From Acidobacteriota bacterium (lineage in GTDB: Bacteria > Acidobacteriota > Terriglobia > Terriglobales > Acidobacteriaceae): a stretch of 64,000 nucleotides of DNA. The notes below the pieces were generated by a model. It made no database searches. It worked only from the letters and a program-made list of their open reading frames with translations, and was not told the DNA's origin. Of this stretch, positions 45,376 through 55,313 are shown in pieces. The DNA lies in assembly GCA_013289765.1 (NCBI GenBank), contig JABCZI010000002.1:62001-126000 (forward strand), in the 5' to 3' direction. Position 1 is the first letter of the stretch. Each line of letters opens with the position of its first letter. The position numbers were made by a program, and so were the translations under genes.

Positions 45376-46416
45376 ATGACGAAACATTTGAAGGAAGTCG
45401 AGCGGCTGCGAAACATTGTTGAAGCGTTTCACAAGATCACCATTACGGTTCTCGGGGATCTGGTGGCCGATGAATTTGTTTATGGGGAAATCTCGCGGGT
45501 GTCGCGCGAGGCTCCAGTGCTGATCTTGAAGCATCGGGAACGGACGGTGCTGCCCGGGGGCGGGGCGAACGCGGTAAATAATCTTGCCGATCTTGGCGTG
45601 AACGTGTTGCCGGTGGGCGCGATTGGGGATGACGAGCCGGGACGATTGCTGCTGAAGTTTTTCCGGCACAAACGGATTCCGGTCAGCGGCGTACTCAAGG
45701 ATAAGTCGTATACAACGGTTACGAAGACGCGGATTCTCGCGGGCATGACGCACAACACGCGGCAGCAGGTGGTGCGTGTGGATCGGGAACCGGAGAATCC
45801 TCCCAACCGGCACCTGACGCGCGAATTATTTCTGGCGGCGCGGGAATATTTGCGAGCGTCGGATGCGCTGCTGGTTTCCGATTATGGATATGGGTCGGCG
45901 AGTCCGGCGATTGTGAATGCGTTGCGGCAAGGGTCGCGGCGAAGAGTGGTGAACGTCCCGATGATTCTGGATTCGCGATACCGGTTGCTGGAATACGGGG
46001 GCGTGACTGCTGCGACTCCGAACGAACCGGAGGTGGAAGCGGCGCTGGGCGTTCGCGTTGGGCACGATTGGGAGAAGGTGGCTGAGGCTGGACAGCAGGT
46101 GATGGAGCGAATGAAGCTGCAGTCGTTGCTCATCACGCGAGGACGCGACGGGATGGTCGCGTTCGATCAGAAGCATGCGCCAGTGGATATTCCGATTTTC
46201 GGATCGGACCAGGTTGCGGATGTGACGGGCGCGGGCGATACCGTGATTGCGGCGTTCAGCGCGGCTCTGGCCGCGGGAGCGAGCACGGAAGAGGCGGCGC
46301 AGTTGGCCAACTATGCAGGCGGGATTGTGGTGATGAAGCGGGGAACGGCGACGGTTTCTCGCGAGGAATTACTGCGGGCGCTGGATCAGACTCCGCCATC
46401 GACGCGGCCGCATTGA
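45376..46416 (+). CDS. rfaE1: Heptose-7-phosphate kinase (HldE kinase domain as separate gene)
   Basis: 346 residues, PfkB kinase family. It phosphorylates D-glycero-D-manno-heptose 7-phosphate at C1. Marks: [75 protein letters not shown] and the catalytic [14 protein letters not shown] near 285. It is the N-terminal half of the E. coli HldE fusion; the second half is the next gene, one base downstream. Confidence 0.93.
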   Translation: MTKHLKEVERLRNIVEAFHKITITVLGDLVADEFVYGEISRVSREAPVLILKHRERTVLPGGGANAVNNLADLGVNVLPVGAIGDDEPGRLLLKFFRHKRIPVSGVLKDKSYTTVTKTRILAGMTHNTRQQVVRVDREPENPPNRHLTRELFLAAREYLRASDALLVSDYGYGSASPAIVNALRQGSRRRVVNVPMILDSRYRLLEYGGVTAATPNEPEVEAALGVRVGHDWEKVAEAGQQVMERMKLQSLLITRGRDGMVAFDQKHAPVDIPIFGSDQVADVTGAGDTVIAAFSAALAAGASTEEAAQLANYAGGIVVMKRGTATVSREELLRALDQTPPSTRPH

Positions 46417-46417
46417 G

Positions 46418-46897
46418 ATGAGCAAGAGCAAAATTTCAGGACGCGAGGAACTGCGCGGGCGCGTGGAGCAGTGGCGGCGCGCAGGGGATCGCATCGTGCT
46501 GGCCAATGGTAATTTTGATTTGCTGCATGTGGGGCATGTGCGTTATCTGCGGGGGGCGAAAGAGCTAGGCGGCAAACTGGTGGTCGCGATTAATTCTGAC
46601 GAATCGGTGAGAGCGTTGAAGGGCGAGGGACGTCCGGTGATGCCGGCGCAGGAGCGCGCCGAAATTGTTGCAGCGCTGGGCGACGTGGATGCAGTTGTCA
46701 TCTTCCCGGAGCTCGATGTGCGGGCGTTGATTGGGGAGATTCGTCCGGACATTCAGGCGAAGGGCACGGATTATACGGTCGATTCCGTTCCGGAGCGGGA
46801 TGCGGTGGCGGAATATGGCGGCCGCGTCGCGATCGTCGGGGATTCCAAGGATCATTCGACCAGCGAGATTATCCGTTCGCGGCTGGGGCGGGCGTGA
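46418..46897 (+). CDS. rfaE2: Heptose-1-phosphate adenylyltransferase
   Basis: 159 residues, cytidylyltransferase-like fold. [22 protein letters not shown] with the HxGH nucleotide-binding motif, [31 protein letters not shown], and [11 protein letters not shown] are the marks. It makes ADP-heptose. Its stop overlaps the waaC GTG by four bases. The kinase and transferase are split genes here rather than one fused protein. Confidence 0.94.
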   Translation: MSKSKISGREELRGRVEQWRRAGDRIVLANGNFDLLHVGHVRYLRGAKELGGKLVVAINSDESVRALKGEGRPVMPAQERAEIVAALGDVDAVVIFPELDVRALIGEIRPDIQAKGTDYTVDSVPERDAVAEYGGRVAIVGDSKDHSTSEIIRSRLGRA

Positions 46898-48003
46898 GTT
46901 TCGATCCGGGTCGTATCAATATCAATATAGGTTCAGAGACAAAGATCGAGCGGATATTGATTGTGCGGCTGAGCGCCATGGGGGATGTAATCCATACGCT
47001 GCCGGCTGCGCAGGCTATCCGAGACGCATTCCCGCAAGCGCACATTGGCTGGCTGATTGAAGAGCGGTGGGCGGAACTTTTGTGCGCACCGGGATCTCCG
47101 GGGCGCGGGGGTCGGTCGTCGCGGCGGCCGCTGGTGGACGAAGTTCATACGGTTAATTTAAAGGAGTGGGGCAAGTCTCTTTTTTCGCTTTCAACTTTGC
47201 AGAGGGTTGCGACGATTTGGAACGACGTGCGGGACGCGCGGTACGACGTTGCGGTGGATCTTCAAGGGGCGATACGATCGGCGGCGCTGGCGCGGTGGTC
47301 GGGAGCGCGGGTGGTGTACGGAGCGGCGGAGCCGCGGGAATCTCCGGCCAGTCTTTTCTATACACGGAAAGTGGTCGCGCATGGGCGGCACGTGATTGAG
47401 CAGAATGTTTCCGTGGCGGCCGGACTGGTAAAACGACAGGTGAAGGTGCCATGCGCGCAGTTTCCCTCGGATGCTGCGGCGGAGGCTCGGATCGAGCAGC
47501 GGCTGGCGGAATTTGGCATCCGACAATATGCCATTTTGAATCCGGGAGCGGGGTGGGGCGCGAAGCGATGGCCGGCGGAGCGGTATGGCGAGGTTGCGCG
47601 CGGGTTGGCGGAACTGGGGCTGCAAGGGATTCTGAATTATGGTCCGGGCGAAGATGAGTTGGCGCGGGCGGCTGAGGCAGCGAGCGGAGGGGCAGCGCGG
47701 GCGATGAAATCCAGTCTCACCGAATTGATTGCTTTGACGCGGCGGGCGCGGCTGTTTGTTGGCGGGGACACGGGGCCACTGCATCTGGCGGCGGCGTTGC
47801 GGGTTCCGGTGGTGGGAATTTATGGGCCGACTGATCCGGCGCGGAACGGGCCTTATGGAACGCGGAGCGTCGTACTGCGGAGTGTGGAGAGTGTTACGTC
47901 GCATGCGCGACGAGCTGCGGCGGACGAAGGGATGTTGGGGATTGGGAGTGGGGCGGTGGTGGCGGCGGCGCAGGAGTTGGTCGAGAGCGACCTCAGGGGC
48001 TAA
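46894..48003 (+). CDS. waaC: Lipopolysaccharide heptosyltransferase I
   Basis: 369 residues, GT9 family. Adds the first heptose to Kdo. [39 protein letters not shown] at the N-terminus resembles WaaC more than Waa[35 protein letters not shown] and [35 protein letters not shown] follow. GTG at 46894. The stop codon (48001-48003) lies inside a GGGCTAAAGCCC repeat. WaaF is the only realistic alternative. Confidence 0.88.
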   Translation: MSFDPGRININIGSETKIERILIVRLSAMGDVIHTLPAAQAIRDAFPQAHIGWLIEERWAELLCAPGSPGRGGRSSRRPLVDEVHTVNLKEWGKSLFSLSTLQRVATIWNDVRDARYDVAVDLQGAIRSAALARWSGARVVYGAAEPRESPASLFYTRKVVAHGRHVIEQNVSVAAGLVKRQVKVPCAQFPSDAAAEARIEQRLAEFGIRQYAILNPGAGWGAKRWPAERYGEVARGLAELGLQGILNYGPGEDELARAAEAASGGAARAMKSSLTELIALTRRARLFVGGDTGPLHLAAALRVPVVGIYGPTDPARNGPYGTRSVVLRSVESVTSHARRAAADEGMLGIGSGAVVAAAQELVESDLRG

Positions 48004-48054
48004 AGCCCTCTTAAATCGAGGAGGCGGCCCTTATCGCAGCGCTGGAAGCGCTGC
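47997..48054. repeat. Bipartite hairpin repeat at the end of waaC
   Basis: GGGCTAAAGCCC at 47997-48008 overlaps the waaC stop; a second hairpin with 8-base arms GCAGCGCT / AGCGCTGC and loop GGA lies at 48036-48054. Layout is the same as at 41980-42031. It could stop transcription of the LPS operon. Confidence 0.6.
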
Positions 48055-48151
48055 GCCACCCAAAGACAAATCTCTATCAAATCCTGAACTGCAACCCCGC
48101 TGAACAGCCAGTCAGGTGCAAACATTTCTGGAGATTTCCCGGAAGAAACGC

Positions 48152-48700
48152 ATGGGTGAGTGGTCACAAATCGCGCGGCGGATTCGGGTGCCGCTGGGAT
48201 TTCTTTTTGCGGTGCTTTATTTCTGGTTGGCGCGGCCTACGTGGCGGTCGTTGATGCTGGGCGCGATTGGGGTGCTGGCGGGGCTTTTCATTCGGGCGCT
48301 GGCTTCGGGGCATGTGCGGAAGAATGAAGCGCTCGCGACTTCCGGTCCTTATGCTTATACGCGCAATCCGCTTTATCTGGGATCGCTGGTGATGGGGTTA
48401 GGATTCTGCGTCGCCGCGCGGAGTTGGTGGGTGGGTGCGGCGCTGGTGTTGATGTTTGCTGCTATTTATTTACCGGTGATTCGGGATGAAGAGGCGTTTC
48501 TGCGGGGGAAGTTTCCCGAGTTCGAGGAATATGCGCGGCGGGTGCCGCGGATGGTGCCGAGACTAACGCGCGGCGCGACTGCTGGTGAAGCGTCGGGAGG
48601 ATTTTCTTTCGAATTGTATTTGAAGCATCGCGAGTACAACGCCCTGCTGGGGGCGATAGGAATGATGGCCGCGCTGATTGTGAAGATGGAATTGTTTTAG
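48152..48700 (+). CDS. Isoprenylcysteine carboxyl methyltransferase / PEMT-like membrane methyltransferase
   Basis: 182 residues from the ATG at 48152 (GGAAG seven bases upstream); a GTG at 48116 is also in frame. Several hydrophobic helices, then SGPYAYTRNPLYLGSLVMGLGF and the C-terminal ...RDEEAFLRGKFPEFEEYARRVPRMVPR, the signature of ICMT/phospholipid methyltransferases that use S-adenosylmethionine. The substrate is unknown. Its end overlaps the convergent gene by four bases. Confidence 0.82.
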   Translation: MGEWSQIARRIRVPLGFLFAVLYFWLARPTWRSLMLGAIGVLAGLFIRALASGHVRKNEALATSGPYAYTRNPLYLGSLVMGLGFCVAARSWWVGAALVLMFAAIYLPVIRDEEAFLRGKFPEFEEYARRVPRMVPRLTRGATAGEASGGFSFELYLKHREYNALLGAIGMMAALIVKMELF

Positions 48701-49344
48701 GGAAACGTGTGTGAAGCGCCCCGTACCGGAAGATCACATCGGTACTTCTCAACGTTCTGCTCTCGCTGCCAAGCTTCTAGCCGGCGCACGCCGAGGAAGA
48801 GAATCGTCATGAAAGTTCCATAGACGCATCCGCCAACGATCCACAACATCCACTTCCAGAATTCTTTTTGACCTTCGGTAAGGGCCGACAGAGCGAACGC
48901 ACCCAGTACAAATAGGGCCACCACAAAAGCAGCCGTGGTCACCAGAAGCAAACGATCCCATCGTGCTTGCCGCTTCCTGGTCCGGATACCTGCCCAACTA
49001 AGTAGCCACGCCATGGGATGCCGATGGAGTTGTAGCACCGCGACGGCAAACTCCCATTCACGTGCGGCGTCAGGACGGCTTTGAAGATCGCGCAGGTGTG
49101 CGTCCTTTGCCAACTTGCAGAGTCTTTCGAATCGGAAGTCCCGAAGAACGGGCGTCGGCCATGAGAACTCATCGGCCGTATTGAATCCCAGCGCTATGGT
49201 TGGGTTGGTCGGCTGCGTGGGTAAATGGTTCAAGAAATGTGTCACGTCGTCATCTAGAGGAGCAGCCGAGCGCTCCGCTTCGTGGCTGATCCGTTCGACC
49301 ACGAATGCAAGGGCGACGTCCAAATCGGCACTCGGTAGTTGCAT
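48697..49344 (-). CDS. Membrane protein of unknown function
   Basis: 215 residues. A soluble N-terminal half (about 1-110) is followed by two membrane helices (about 132-152 and 166-188: WKWMLWIVGGCVYGTFMTILFLGVRRL) and a short basic tail. No family recognised. ATG at 49344; its upstream neighbour on the same strand, the TPR protein gene at 49366, is 21 nt away, so the two are probably co-transcribed. Confidence 0.7.
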   Translation of the reverse strand: MQLPSADLDVALAFVVERISHEAERSAAPLDDDVTHFLNHLPTQPTNPTIALGFNTADEFSWPTPVLRDFRFERLCKLAKDAHLRDLQSRPDAAREWEFAVAVLQLHRHPMAWLLSWAGIRTRKRQARWDRLLLVTTAAFVVALFVLGAFALSALTEGQKEFWKWMLWIVGGCVYGTFMTILFLGVRRLEAWQREQNVEKYRCDLPVRGASHTFP

Positions 49345-49365
49345 GCAGTTTGGCCTCAGGCGACG

Positions 49366-51003
49366 CTATTTCTGTGCCACCAGTTCTCGCGCGCGACTAA
49401 GCTCCGGGCGCGTGGAGTTTGAGCCGTCGCAGACTTTCAGGAGCAGCGCGTAATATTCGGTGGCGTCTTTCTGTTTTCCGGCGGCTTCGGCGGCGCGGGC
49501 GGCGCCGTAGAGGGCGTCGAAGCGGTTGGGGTATAGCCTCAGGTCGGTTTGATATTCGGCCAGCGCTTGCTGCGGACGCTTGGCTTCGAGCAGCATGTCG
49601 GCGATCATTTCGCGCGCCGGAATGCCTTCGGGTTCGTCGCCGACTGAATCTTCTTTGTCGGCTATCGTTCGCAGTGCCGCGACGGCAGCGTCATCTTTGC
49701 CTTCGGCGAAGAGCAGCCAGGCTTGGGCCACTTTGTGATCGGCCTCGACGGCATCGGCAAAATCCGATTTTTCCGCGACGAGTTTCTTATGGACAGTTTC
49801 AATCTCCGCAATATTTTTGCTAACATCCTCGGGCTTATGCAGATGCGCCGAGCCGATGGCCCGCGCCCAATACGTCATGGAATATTCCGCCGTGCCTGCC
49901 ACGTCGGTCGCAGGCAGCGCCGCGGCGCTTGCCCAGTCATGCATTTCGATCGGGTACAGAGCGCTTAGGTGCGCTAGGGTTGCGGCGTGAGGATCGTAGC
50001 CTTTGCCGTACATATCGTCTTTCTTATTAGGCATGGCACGGATTTCTTCGATGAGCGCGCGGGCATCGGCATCGCGTCCGCTTTGCATGTAGGCGTAGAA
50101 GAGGAAATCCATGGCGTGGAACTGGTGGCCTGCGCCGCCCATGTGCATGGCGGCGGTTTTGCGGGTGGCAGCGATGGAGGCGCGGTTGGAATTAATGTCG
50201 TCCTGCCAGAGGCCGACGCGGGCGAAGATGTGCGAGGGCATGTGCAGGGCGTGCGGAGCGGCGGGCGCGACTTGCGCGTAACGGCGGGCCGCGGGCAGTC
50301 CGAGTTGCGCGAGTTGCGGCTTGTCGTAACTGTGGATCAGATAATGCGCGACGCCAGGATGGTCGGGCTCGGTAGCGAATAATTTTTCCAGGATTGCGGC
50401 GGCCTGTTTGCGGTTGGCGAATGTTGTGTCGTCATGCGGTTCGGAGGCCAGCAGGGACAGCGCATAGAAAACGGCGGCTTCATGATCGTCCGGGTAGGAT
50501 TCGTAGACTTTGTTCATTGCGCCGGAATAGGCTTTGGCACGCGCTTCATGGTCGAGCTTTTTGGGATTGCTGTAGAAGGCTGCAATGGCGGCGATGTAGG
50601 CCTTCTCACGATTAGTGGCGGGGCCATCGGTGGTGTTGGCTTCGTGAACTTCATCCAATCCGCGTTGAAGGATTTTGTCATCCGGATGGTTCCAGAGCTG
50701 GTGCCACAGGCTCATGGCGATTCCCCAGTGAGCCATGGCGCAGTGGGGATCGTCGATGGCAATATGCTGGAATTCTTTTTCCGCCTCTTCGTACCAGAAC
50801 GAGTGCAGCAGAGCGACGCCGCGTTCGAAAGGTTTCTGCACCGCCGGAGCGCAGGAGATTGGGAAGGCGACAGTGCCGAGTTGGGCCGCAGTCAGATCTT
50901 CGTGATGATGGGAGTGGTCGTCATCGGCGAGAGCTCTGCCGGTGAAGGCAGTAAATCCAAACAGGAAGGAGAGGAACAGCAGCAGACGAGCAAGAAGTTT
51001 CAT
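49366..51003 (-). CDS. Secreted TPR-like protein, HYLIHSYD/HMPSHIFARVG family
   Basis: 545 residues; signal peptide about 1-26, then a His-rich patch (DDDHSHHHED). TPR-like helices carry the diagnostic segments SFWYEEAEKEFQHIAIDDPHCAMAHWGIAMSLWHQLW, HPGVAHYLIHSYD and HALHMPSHIFARVGLWQDDINSN, typical of a family common in Acidobacteria. The His-rich region might bind metal; this is inferred. ATG at 51003 with GGAG five bases upstream. Transcribed ahead of the gene at 48697. Confidence 0.83.
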   Translation of the reverse strand: MKLLARLLLFLSFLFGFTAFTGRALADDDHSHHHEDLTAAQLGTVAFPISCAPAVQKPFERGVALLHSFWYEEAEKEFQHIAIDDPHCAMAHWGIAMSLWHQLWNHPDDKILQRGLDEVHEANTTDGPATNREKAYIAAIAAFYSNPKKLDHEARAKAYSGAMNKVYESYPDDHEAAVFYALSLLASEPHDDTTFANRKQAAAILEKLFATEPDHPGVAHYLIHSYDKPQLAQLGLPAARRYAQVAPAAPHALHMPSHIFARVGLWQDDINSNRASIAATRKTAAMHMGGAGHQFHAMDFLFYAYMQSGRDADARALIEEIRAMPNKKDDMYGKGYDPHAATLAHLSALYPIEMHDWASAAALPATDVAGTAEYSMTYWARAIGSAHLHKPEDVSKNIAEIETVHKKLVAEKSDFADAVEADHKVAQAWLLFAEGKDDAAVAALRTIADKEDSVGDEPEGIPAREMIADMLLEAKRPQQALAEYQTDLRLYPNRFDALYGAARAAEAAGKQKDATEYYALLLKVCDGSNSTRPELSRARELVAQK

Positions 51004-51071
51004 CGGAACTCCGCTGAGAGACGAGTTTAGCCGCGCGGCTGATTGGGGTCAAACGCAGAACGGAAACAAAC

Positions 51072-51767
51072 TCACGAGGGCCGGCCGGCCATCTCCGCCA
51101 TGGTGGCGCGGTCGGGTGCCCCGACCTTGCGCAACATGCGATGCACATGGTTCTTAACGGTCTGCTCTGAAAGATTCAACTGGGCCGCCAGTTCTTTGTT
51201 GGAGAAGCCCTGGCGAATCAACTGCGCGAGTTGTCGCTGGCGGGGACTGAAGTCCTGGTTCTTTTGCAAACCTAGGCCAGGCAGACGGAATTCGGCATTG
51301 GCGACGAAACGAAACAGCGAGACCGACAGCGAGGGAGGGCAAACCGCTTCTCCGGCTGCTACGCAGCGAATCGCGCGCCAAACTTCGTTGGCGGAGGCAT
51401 CGGTGAGGACGTATCCCAGAACGCCTTCGCGCAGCATGCGCAGAAAAACCGCTTCGTCCGCCTCCATTCCAATCATTACAACTTTAATTTCGGCCTTGGC
51501 GTGACGCAGTTGCCGAATAATTCCACCGTAGGACAGTGCCTTTGAAACAGAATCGAGGACGACCACGTCGGGTTGCGCGGCAAGAATTTGCGATAAGGCT
51601 TGCGAGGAGTTGGATCCGCTGCCGACAAGACGGATGTTTTCCTTCTTCGACAACAGCCGGATGAGAGCCTCGCGCAGCAGGCGATTCTCAGCTAAGAGGA
51701 AAACTGCGACAGCTTCTTCGGGAGGGTGAGTGTGCTCAAAAGACATTTGCAATACGGCCACAGGCAC
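51072..51767 (-). CDS. LuxR/NarL-type regulator with degenerate receiver
   Basis: 231 residues from a GTG at 51767; an ATG at 51746 is an alternative. Receiver domain (about 20-135) has the phospho-acceptor-like Asp72 in VVVLDS, but the usual Asp-Asp pair is Glu27-Asn28 (LLAENR) and the switch Lys is Thr122 (GYVLTD). LuxR helix-turn-helix at 171-228: FSPRQRQLAQLIRQGFSNKELAAQLNLSEQTVKNHVHRM. No histidine kinase is adjacent. It may act without phosphorylation. Divergent from the sigma54 activator gene. Confidence 0.87.
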   Translation of the reverse strand: MPVAVLQMSFEHTHPPEEAVAVFLLAENRLLREALIRLLSKKENIRLVGSGSNSSQALSQILAAQPDVVVLDSVSKALSYGGIIRQLRHAKAEIKVVMIGMEADEAVFLRMLREGVLGYVLTDASANEVWRAIRCVAAGEAVCPPSLSVSLFRFVANAEFRLPGLGLQKNQDFSPRQRQLAQLIRQGFSNKELAAQLNLSEQTVKNHVHRMLRKVGAPDRATMAEMAGRPS

Positions 51768-52230
51768 TCACCGTGGTAGCGACGGCAAAGGCCCAAGGAT
51801 CCACCTTTCCAAACGTCCCGGGTGAAAAACCGGGACACCCTGCTTGCCCCCTCAAACAAGCGATGCAATTGTGTCACATCGGTTGCACCTGCTTCAATCC
51901 AATAACGTAATTCCTTGCATCAGTTTTCCACAGCATCATGATTGGAGTCCGAGGGATGCTGGTTTCACTGCCAGTGGTAACCCGGAAGAACGAGTGAAGT
52001 TTCGTATCGTGCGAAGGAAAAATTCAACGTGCGGAGTAGGGTCGTACTCTCCCGAATTGGGAATAGCGCAAGGTGCGCTAGCGTACAGAGCTGATTTCTG
52101 CTAGACTTCGCCGCGAATGGAATTGGGGCGTCACGGAGCGCTCGACCGCGCGTTTCCTCCTCCGACGAAATCGGCCGGACAGCAGGATCGATCGAGTAGA
52201 TACGGCCGCCAAGTGTGCTAGGGAGTAGCC
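51768..52230. promoter_or_regulatory. Intergenic control region with inverted repeats
   Basis: Between two divergent regulators. Hairpin GTCCCGG / CCGGGAC (51815-51821, 51830-51836, loop GTGAAAAA). Near-palindrome TCCCGAATTGGGA at 52050-52062, followed one base later by a perfect 7-base inverted repeat TAGCGCA / TGCGCTA (52064-52070, 52074-52080). The last two lie about 150-180 nt upstream of the sigma54 activator. No gene seen. Confidence 0.45.
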
Positions 52231-54975
52231 GTGCATTTGCACCCTGGGCCAGAGAAGAGTCGAATTCTAGAAGTAGAGCGGGCCGAAGTTGTGCCTATCC
52301 GGCAAGCTTTCCATGACAACGAAGATTGGTATCAGGATCTTGTAGAGCACAGCCAGGATCTGCTGTGCACACACGATCTTGGAGGGCGGATTCTGTCAGT
52401 GAATCCCGCTCCGGCCAGGGTGCTGGGTTACAGCGTCGAAGAGATGTTGCAGATCCAGATGCAAGACCTGATTGCTCCGGAGTTTCGATCTGAGTTTGAT
52501 GTGTACTTAAAACAAATTGCGCAAGCAGGAAAGGCTGACGGTTTTCTCTTAGTAATGACGCGAGCCGGAGAGCGGCGGATATGGAAATATCGCAACACTC
52601 TGCGAACCGAAGGTGTGGCTTACCCAATCGTGCGAGGAATCGCTCACGATGTGACTGAACAAAAACACGTCGAAAAACTGCTGCGCGAGGCCAATGAGGG
52701 ACTGCTGAGCAGGGTACGGGAAAGCGAGCGCACGATTCGGGAACTTAGGTTGTTCCGCACGCTGGTGGACCGCAGCAACGATTCCATACAAGTAGTGGAC
52801 CCGAGAACTCTTTGCTTTCTCGATGCGAATGAGAAAGCCTGCTCCCAGCTCGGCTACAGTAGGGAAGAACTTCTTTCTCTAGGAGTTTTCGATATTGATC
52901 CGGTAATCACCCAGGCTTCAGCGGCAAAGCTTTCAAAAGAGTTGGATCGGGCCGGCTTTGTAGCGATGGAAAGCTCGCACCGGCGAAAGGATGGATCGAC
53001 TTTCCCGGTCGACCTGAGCCTGACCCGCGTACAACTGGAGCGGAGTTACGTTGTGGCTGTCGCTCGCGACCTTACCGAACAGAAGCGAGCGGAAGTAAGG
53101 TTGCGGGAATACGAGAGAGTAGTGGAGGGCCTGGAAGAGCGGATCGTGGTGGTTGACCGGGAGTACCGCTATGTAATTGCAAACCGTGCCTTCCTGCACC
53201 ACAGAAGGTTATCGAGAGAACAGGTAATTGGCCGTACCGTCGCAGAAATAGTGGACGAAAAGACTTTTGAGACCGTTATCAAACCAAAGATGGACGAATG
53301 TTTCCAGGGAAAAGTGGTCCAGTATGAATTGCGATACAACTATCCCATAGACGGCGAAAGAGACTTGCTCGCCTCTTATTTTCCCATCGAAGGTCCGGCC
53401 GGGGTTGACCGGATCGCATGCATCTTGCAGGACATCACTGAGCAGAAAAAGGCGGCAGAATCGCTGCGCCGCAGTGAAGAAAGTTACCGCATGTTCGTTT
53501 CTCAGAGTTCGGAGGGGATCTTCCGGGAGGATTTGGATGCCCCCATTCCCATCGACCTTCCGGAGAACGAACTGATTCATCGCATCCTCTTCGATCACTA
53601 CATGGCGGAATGCAACGATGCGATGGCGGCGATGTACGGTTTCGCGTCTGGACGGGACCTTCTAGGCAAGCGCTTGACGGAAATGGTAGTACCCGATGAT
53701 CCCCGCAACATCGAGCTTACGCGGGCGTTTATCCGTTCCGGATTTCGAGTGATTGACCGGAAGTCTCACGAAATGGATATCCATGGCAATCCCAAGGTCT
53801 TCCTGAACAGCATGATTGGTACCGTGGAAAACGGCATGCTGGTGCGGACGTGGGGAATCCAGCGGGACATAACCGAAACAATAAAGCTGGAGGAAGCTCG
53901 CCGGAAAGCCGAAGAAGAATTACGGTATACGATCAGCCAACTGTGTGAAGTGACCACGGAACTGGGGCTAGCCAAGGAGAAACTGGCGGAAGAAAAGCTT
54001 TACCTGGAACATGCGATCGATACCGAGCTGGGGTTCGGCGAAATAATAGGCCGCAGTGGCGCGTTAAAAGCAGTTCTGGAAAAAGTGGCGAAGGTCGCTC
54101 CCAGCGACGCTACGGTTCTACTCCTTGGCGAAACCGGTACAGGAAAGGAGCTGGTGGCGCGAGCTCTGCATCACCTGAGTAAGCGGCAGCACAATAGCTT
54201 TATCAAGCTGAACTGTGCGGCTATCCCCTCAGGGCTTCTGGAAAGCGAGTTGTTCGGTCACGAGAAAGGAGCGTTCACCGGCGCGGTAGGCAGGAAGCTT
54301 GGCCGTCTGGAGCTGGCGGACCGGGGCACGCTTTTTCTGGATGAGATTGGGGACATTCCGCTGAGCCTGCAGCCCAAGCTATTGCGGGTGCTACAGGATC
54401 AGGAATTCGAACGGCTGGGCGGCACCCAGACGCTGAAGGTCAATTTTCGTCTATTGGCGGCCACCAACCGGGATCTGCTGCAGGGTGTGAAAGAGCGAGA
54501 GTTCCGGAGCGATTTGTACTATCGCTTGAACGTGTTTCCCATTCTCATACCGCCATTGCGAGAGCGGCGAGAGGACATCCGTCCGCTGATCGAGCACTTC
54601 GTCGACAAGTTTGCCGCGAAAATGAAAAAATCCATTACCAGCATCCCGGCGAAAACCATGGAACTACTGGTGCGCTGGGCGTGGCCGGGTAATATTCGGG
54701 AGCTGGAAAATTTCGTGGAACGGTCTGTGATTCTAACGCCTGGCTCGGTCTTGCAAGCGCCGCTGTCGGAATTGGAGACGATCGTAGATCAGGGCAATGG
54801 CAACAACGGTTCGCTTCGCGAAAGGGAGCGGGAACGCATCGTACGCGCCCTGCGAGATTGCCATGGCCGGCTTGGGGGTCCCGAAGGCGCCGCCGCGCGC
54901 CTGGGATTGAAGCGCACCACACTCCAGTCGAAGCTCGATAATTTAGGCATAAAGCCAGCGGCCTACCGCGGATGA
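52231..54975 (+). CDS. PAS-containing sigma54-dependent transcriptional activator
   Basis: 914 residues. Four PAS domains (about 30-145, 175-290, 295-410, 415-555), a coiled coil (555-600), an AAA+ sigma54-interaction domain with Walker A GETGTGKE (633-640), GAFTGA (680-685) and Walker B LFLDEIGD (701-708), then a Fis-type helix-turn-helix (884-904). There is no receiver or kinase domain, so the signal is probably sensed by the PAS modules. The start is a GTG at 52231 with GGGAG six bases upstream. Targets are unknown; the nearby inverted repeats suggest autoregulation (inference). Confidence 0.93.
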   Translation: MHLHPGPEKSRILEVERAEVVPIRQAFHDNEDWYQDLVEHSQDLLCTHDLGGRILSVNPAPARVLGYSVEEMLQIQMQDLIAPEFRSEFDVYLKQIAQAGKADGFLLVMTRAGERRIWKYRNTLRTEGVAYPIVRGIAHDVTEQKHVEKLLREANEGLLSRVRESERTIRELRLFRTLVDRSNDSIQVVDPRTLCFLDANEKACSQLGYSREELLSLGVFDIDPVITQASAAKLSKELDRAGFVAMESSHRRKDGSTFPVDLSLTRVQLERSYVVAVARDLTEQKRAEVRLREYERVVEGLEERIVVVDREYRYVIANRAFLHHRRLSREQVIGRTVAEIVDEKTFETVIKPKMDECFQGKVVQYELRYNYPIDGERDLLASYFPIEGPAGVDRIACILQDITEQKKAAESLRRSEESYRMFVSQSSEGIFREDLDAPIPIDLPENELIHRILFDHYMAECNDAMAAMYGFASGRDLLGKRLTEMVVPDDPRNIELTRAFIRSGFRVIDRKSHEMDIHGNPKVFLNSMIGTVENGMLVRTWGIQRDITETIKLEEARRKAEEELRYTISQLCEVTTELGLAKEKLAEEKLYLEHAIDTELGFGEIIGRSGALKAVLEKVAKVAPSDATVLLLGETGTGKELVARALHHLSKRQHNSFIKLNCAAIPSGLLESELFGHEKGAFTGAVGRKLGRLELADRGTLFLDEIGDIPLSLQPKLLRVLQDQEFERLGGTQTLKVNFRLLAATNRDLLQGVKEREFRSDLYYRLNVFPILIPPLRERREDIRPLIEHFVDKFAAKMKKSITSIPAKTMELLVRWAWPGNIRELENFVERSVILTPGSVLQAPLSELETIVDQGNGNNGSLRERERERIVRALRDCHGRLGGPEGAAARLGLKRTTLQSKLDNLGIKPAAYRG

Positions 54976-55041
54976 GTTACCGCGAATGAATCTGCGCTCC
55001 CTCACCTGACAGGGGATGCGTATTGCAGGTATTCTCTGTGC

Positions 55042-55143
55042 ATGACTCCGAGATTCAAACGAATAATTGAAGCTGCAGTCTGGTTTGTAGTTGGTTTTGT
55101 GACTCACATGCTTCTGATTTACTTCCACCGTCATCCCGGCTAG
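55042..55143 (+). CDS. Candidate 33-residue membrane peptide
   Basis: ATG at 55042, stop at 55141-55143. Basic N-terminus (MTPRFKRIIEA), one hydrophobic helix (AVWFVVGFVTHMLLIYF) and a His/Arg tail. The ribosome site is weak. Support is only the coherent single-helix layout; it could be a chance frame. Confidence 0.3.
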   Translation: MTPRFKRIIEAAVWFVVGFVTHMLLIYFHRHPG

Positions 55144-55232
55144 CCGCTCTTAAGGGGCTGTCGAGCTGAACTGCGCTCGACCAGACAGCCCAGGGCAGCT
55201 GTCTCCACATAGGCTGTCTCCTAACAAACACA

Positions 55233-55264
55233 AAAAAGCCCCTCGCTTGCGCGAAGAGCTTTTT
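55233..55264. terminator. Intrinsic terminator, bidirectional
   Basis: A 14-pair stem with two mismatches: left arm from 55233 (AAAAAGCCCC...), loop TTGC at 55247-55250, right arm ending in TTTTT at 55264. It has A's on one side and T's on the other, so it can serve the OmpA gene (minus) as well as transcripts from the left. Confidence 0.75.
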
Positions 55265-55313
55265 CTGGGGGAGGGACTGGGCGAAGCGCCCGTAGTCCCG
55301 AACTGATTCAGAC

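Noticed and set aside
51781-51840. Riboswitch-like sequence (GGCAAAGGCC near a hairpin) resembling a c-di-GMP aptamer
   Set aside because: The expected order of conserved blocks was not found on either strand; only the simple hairpin is reported.
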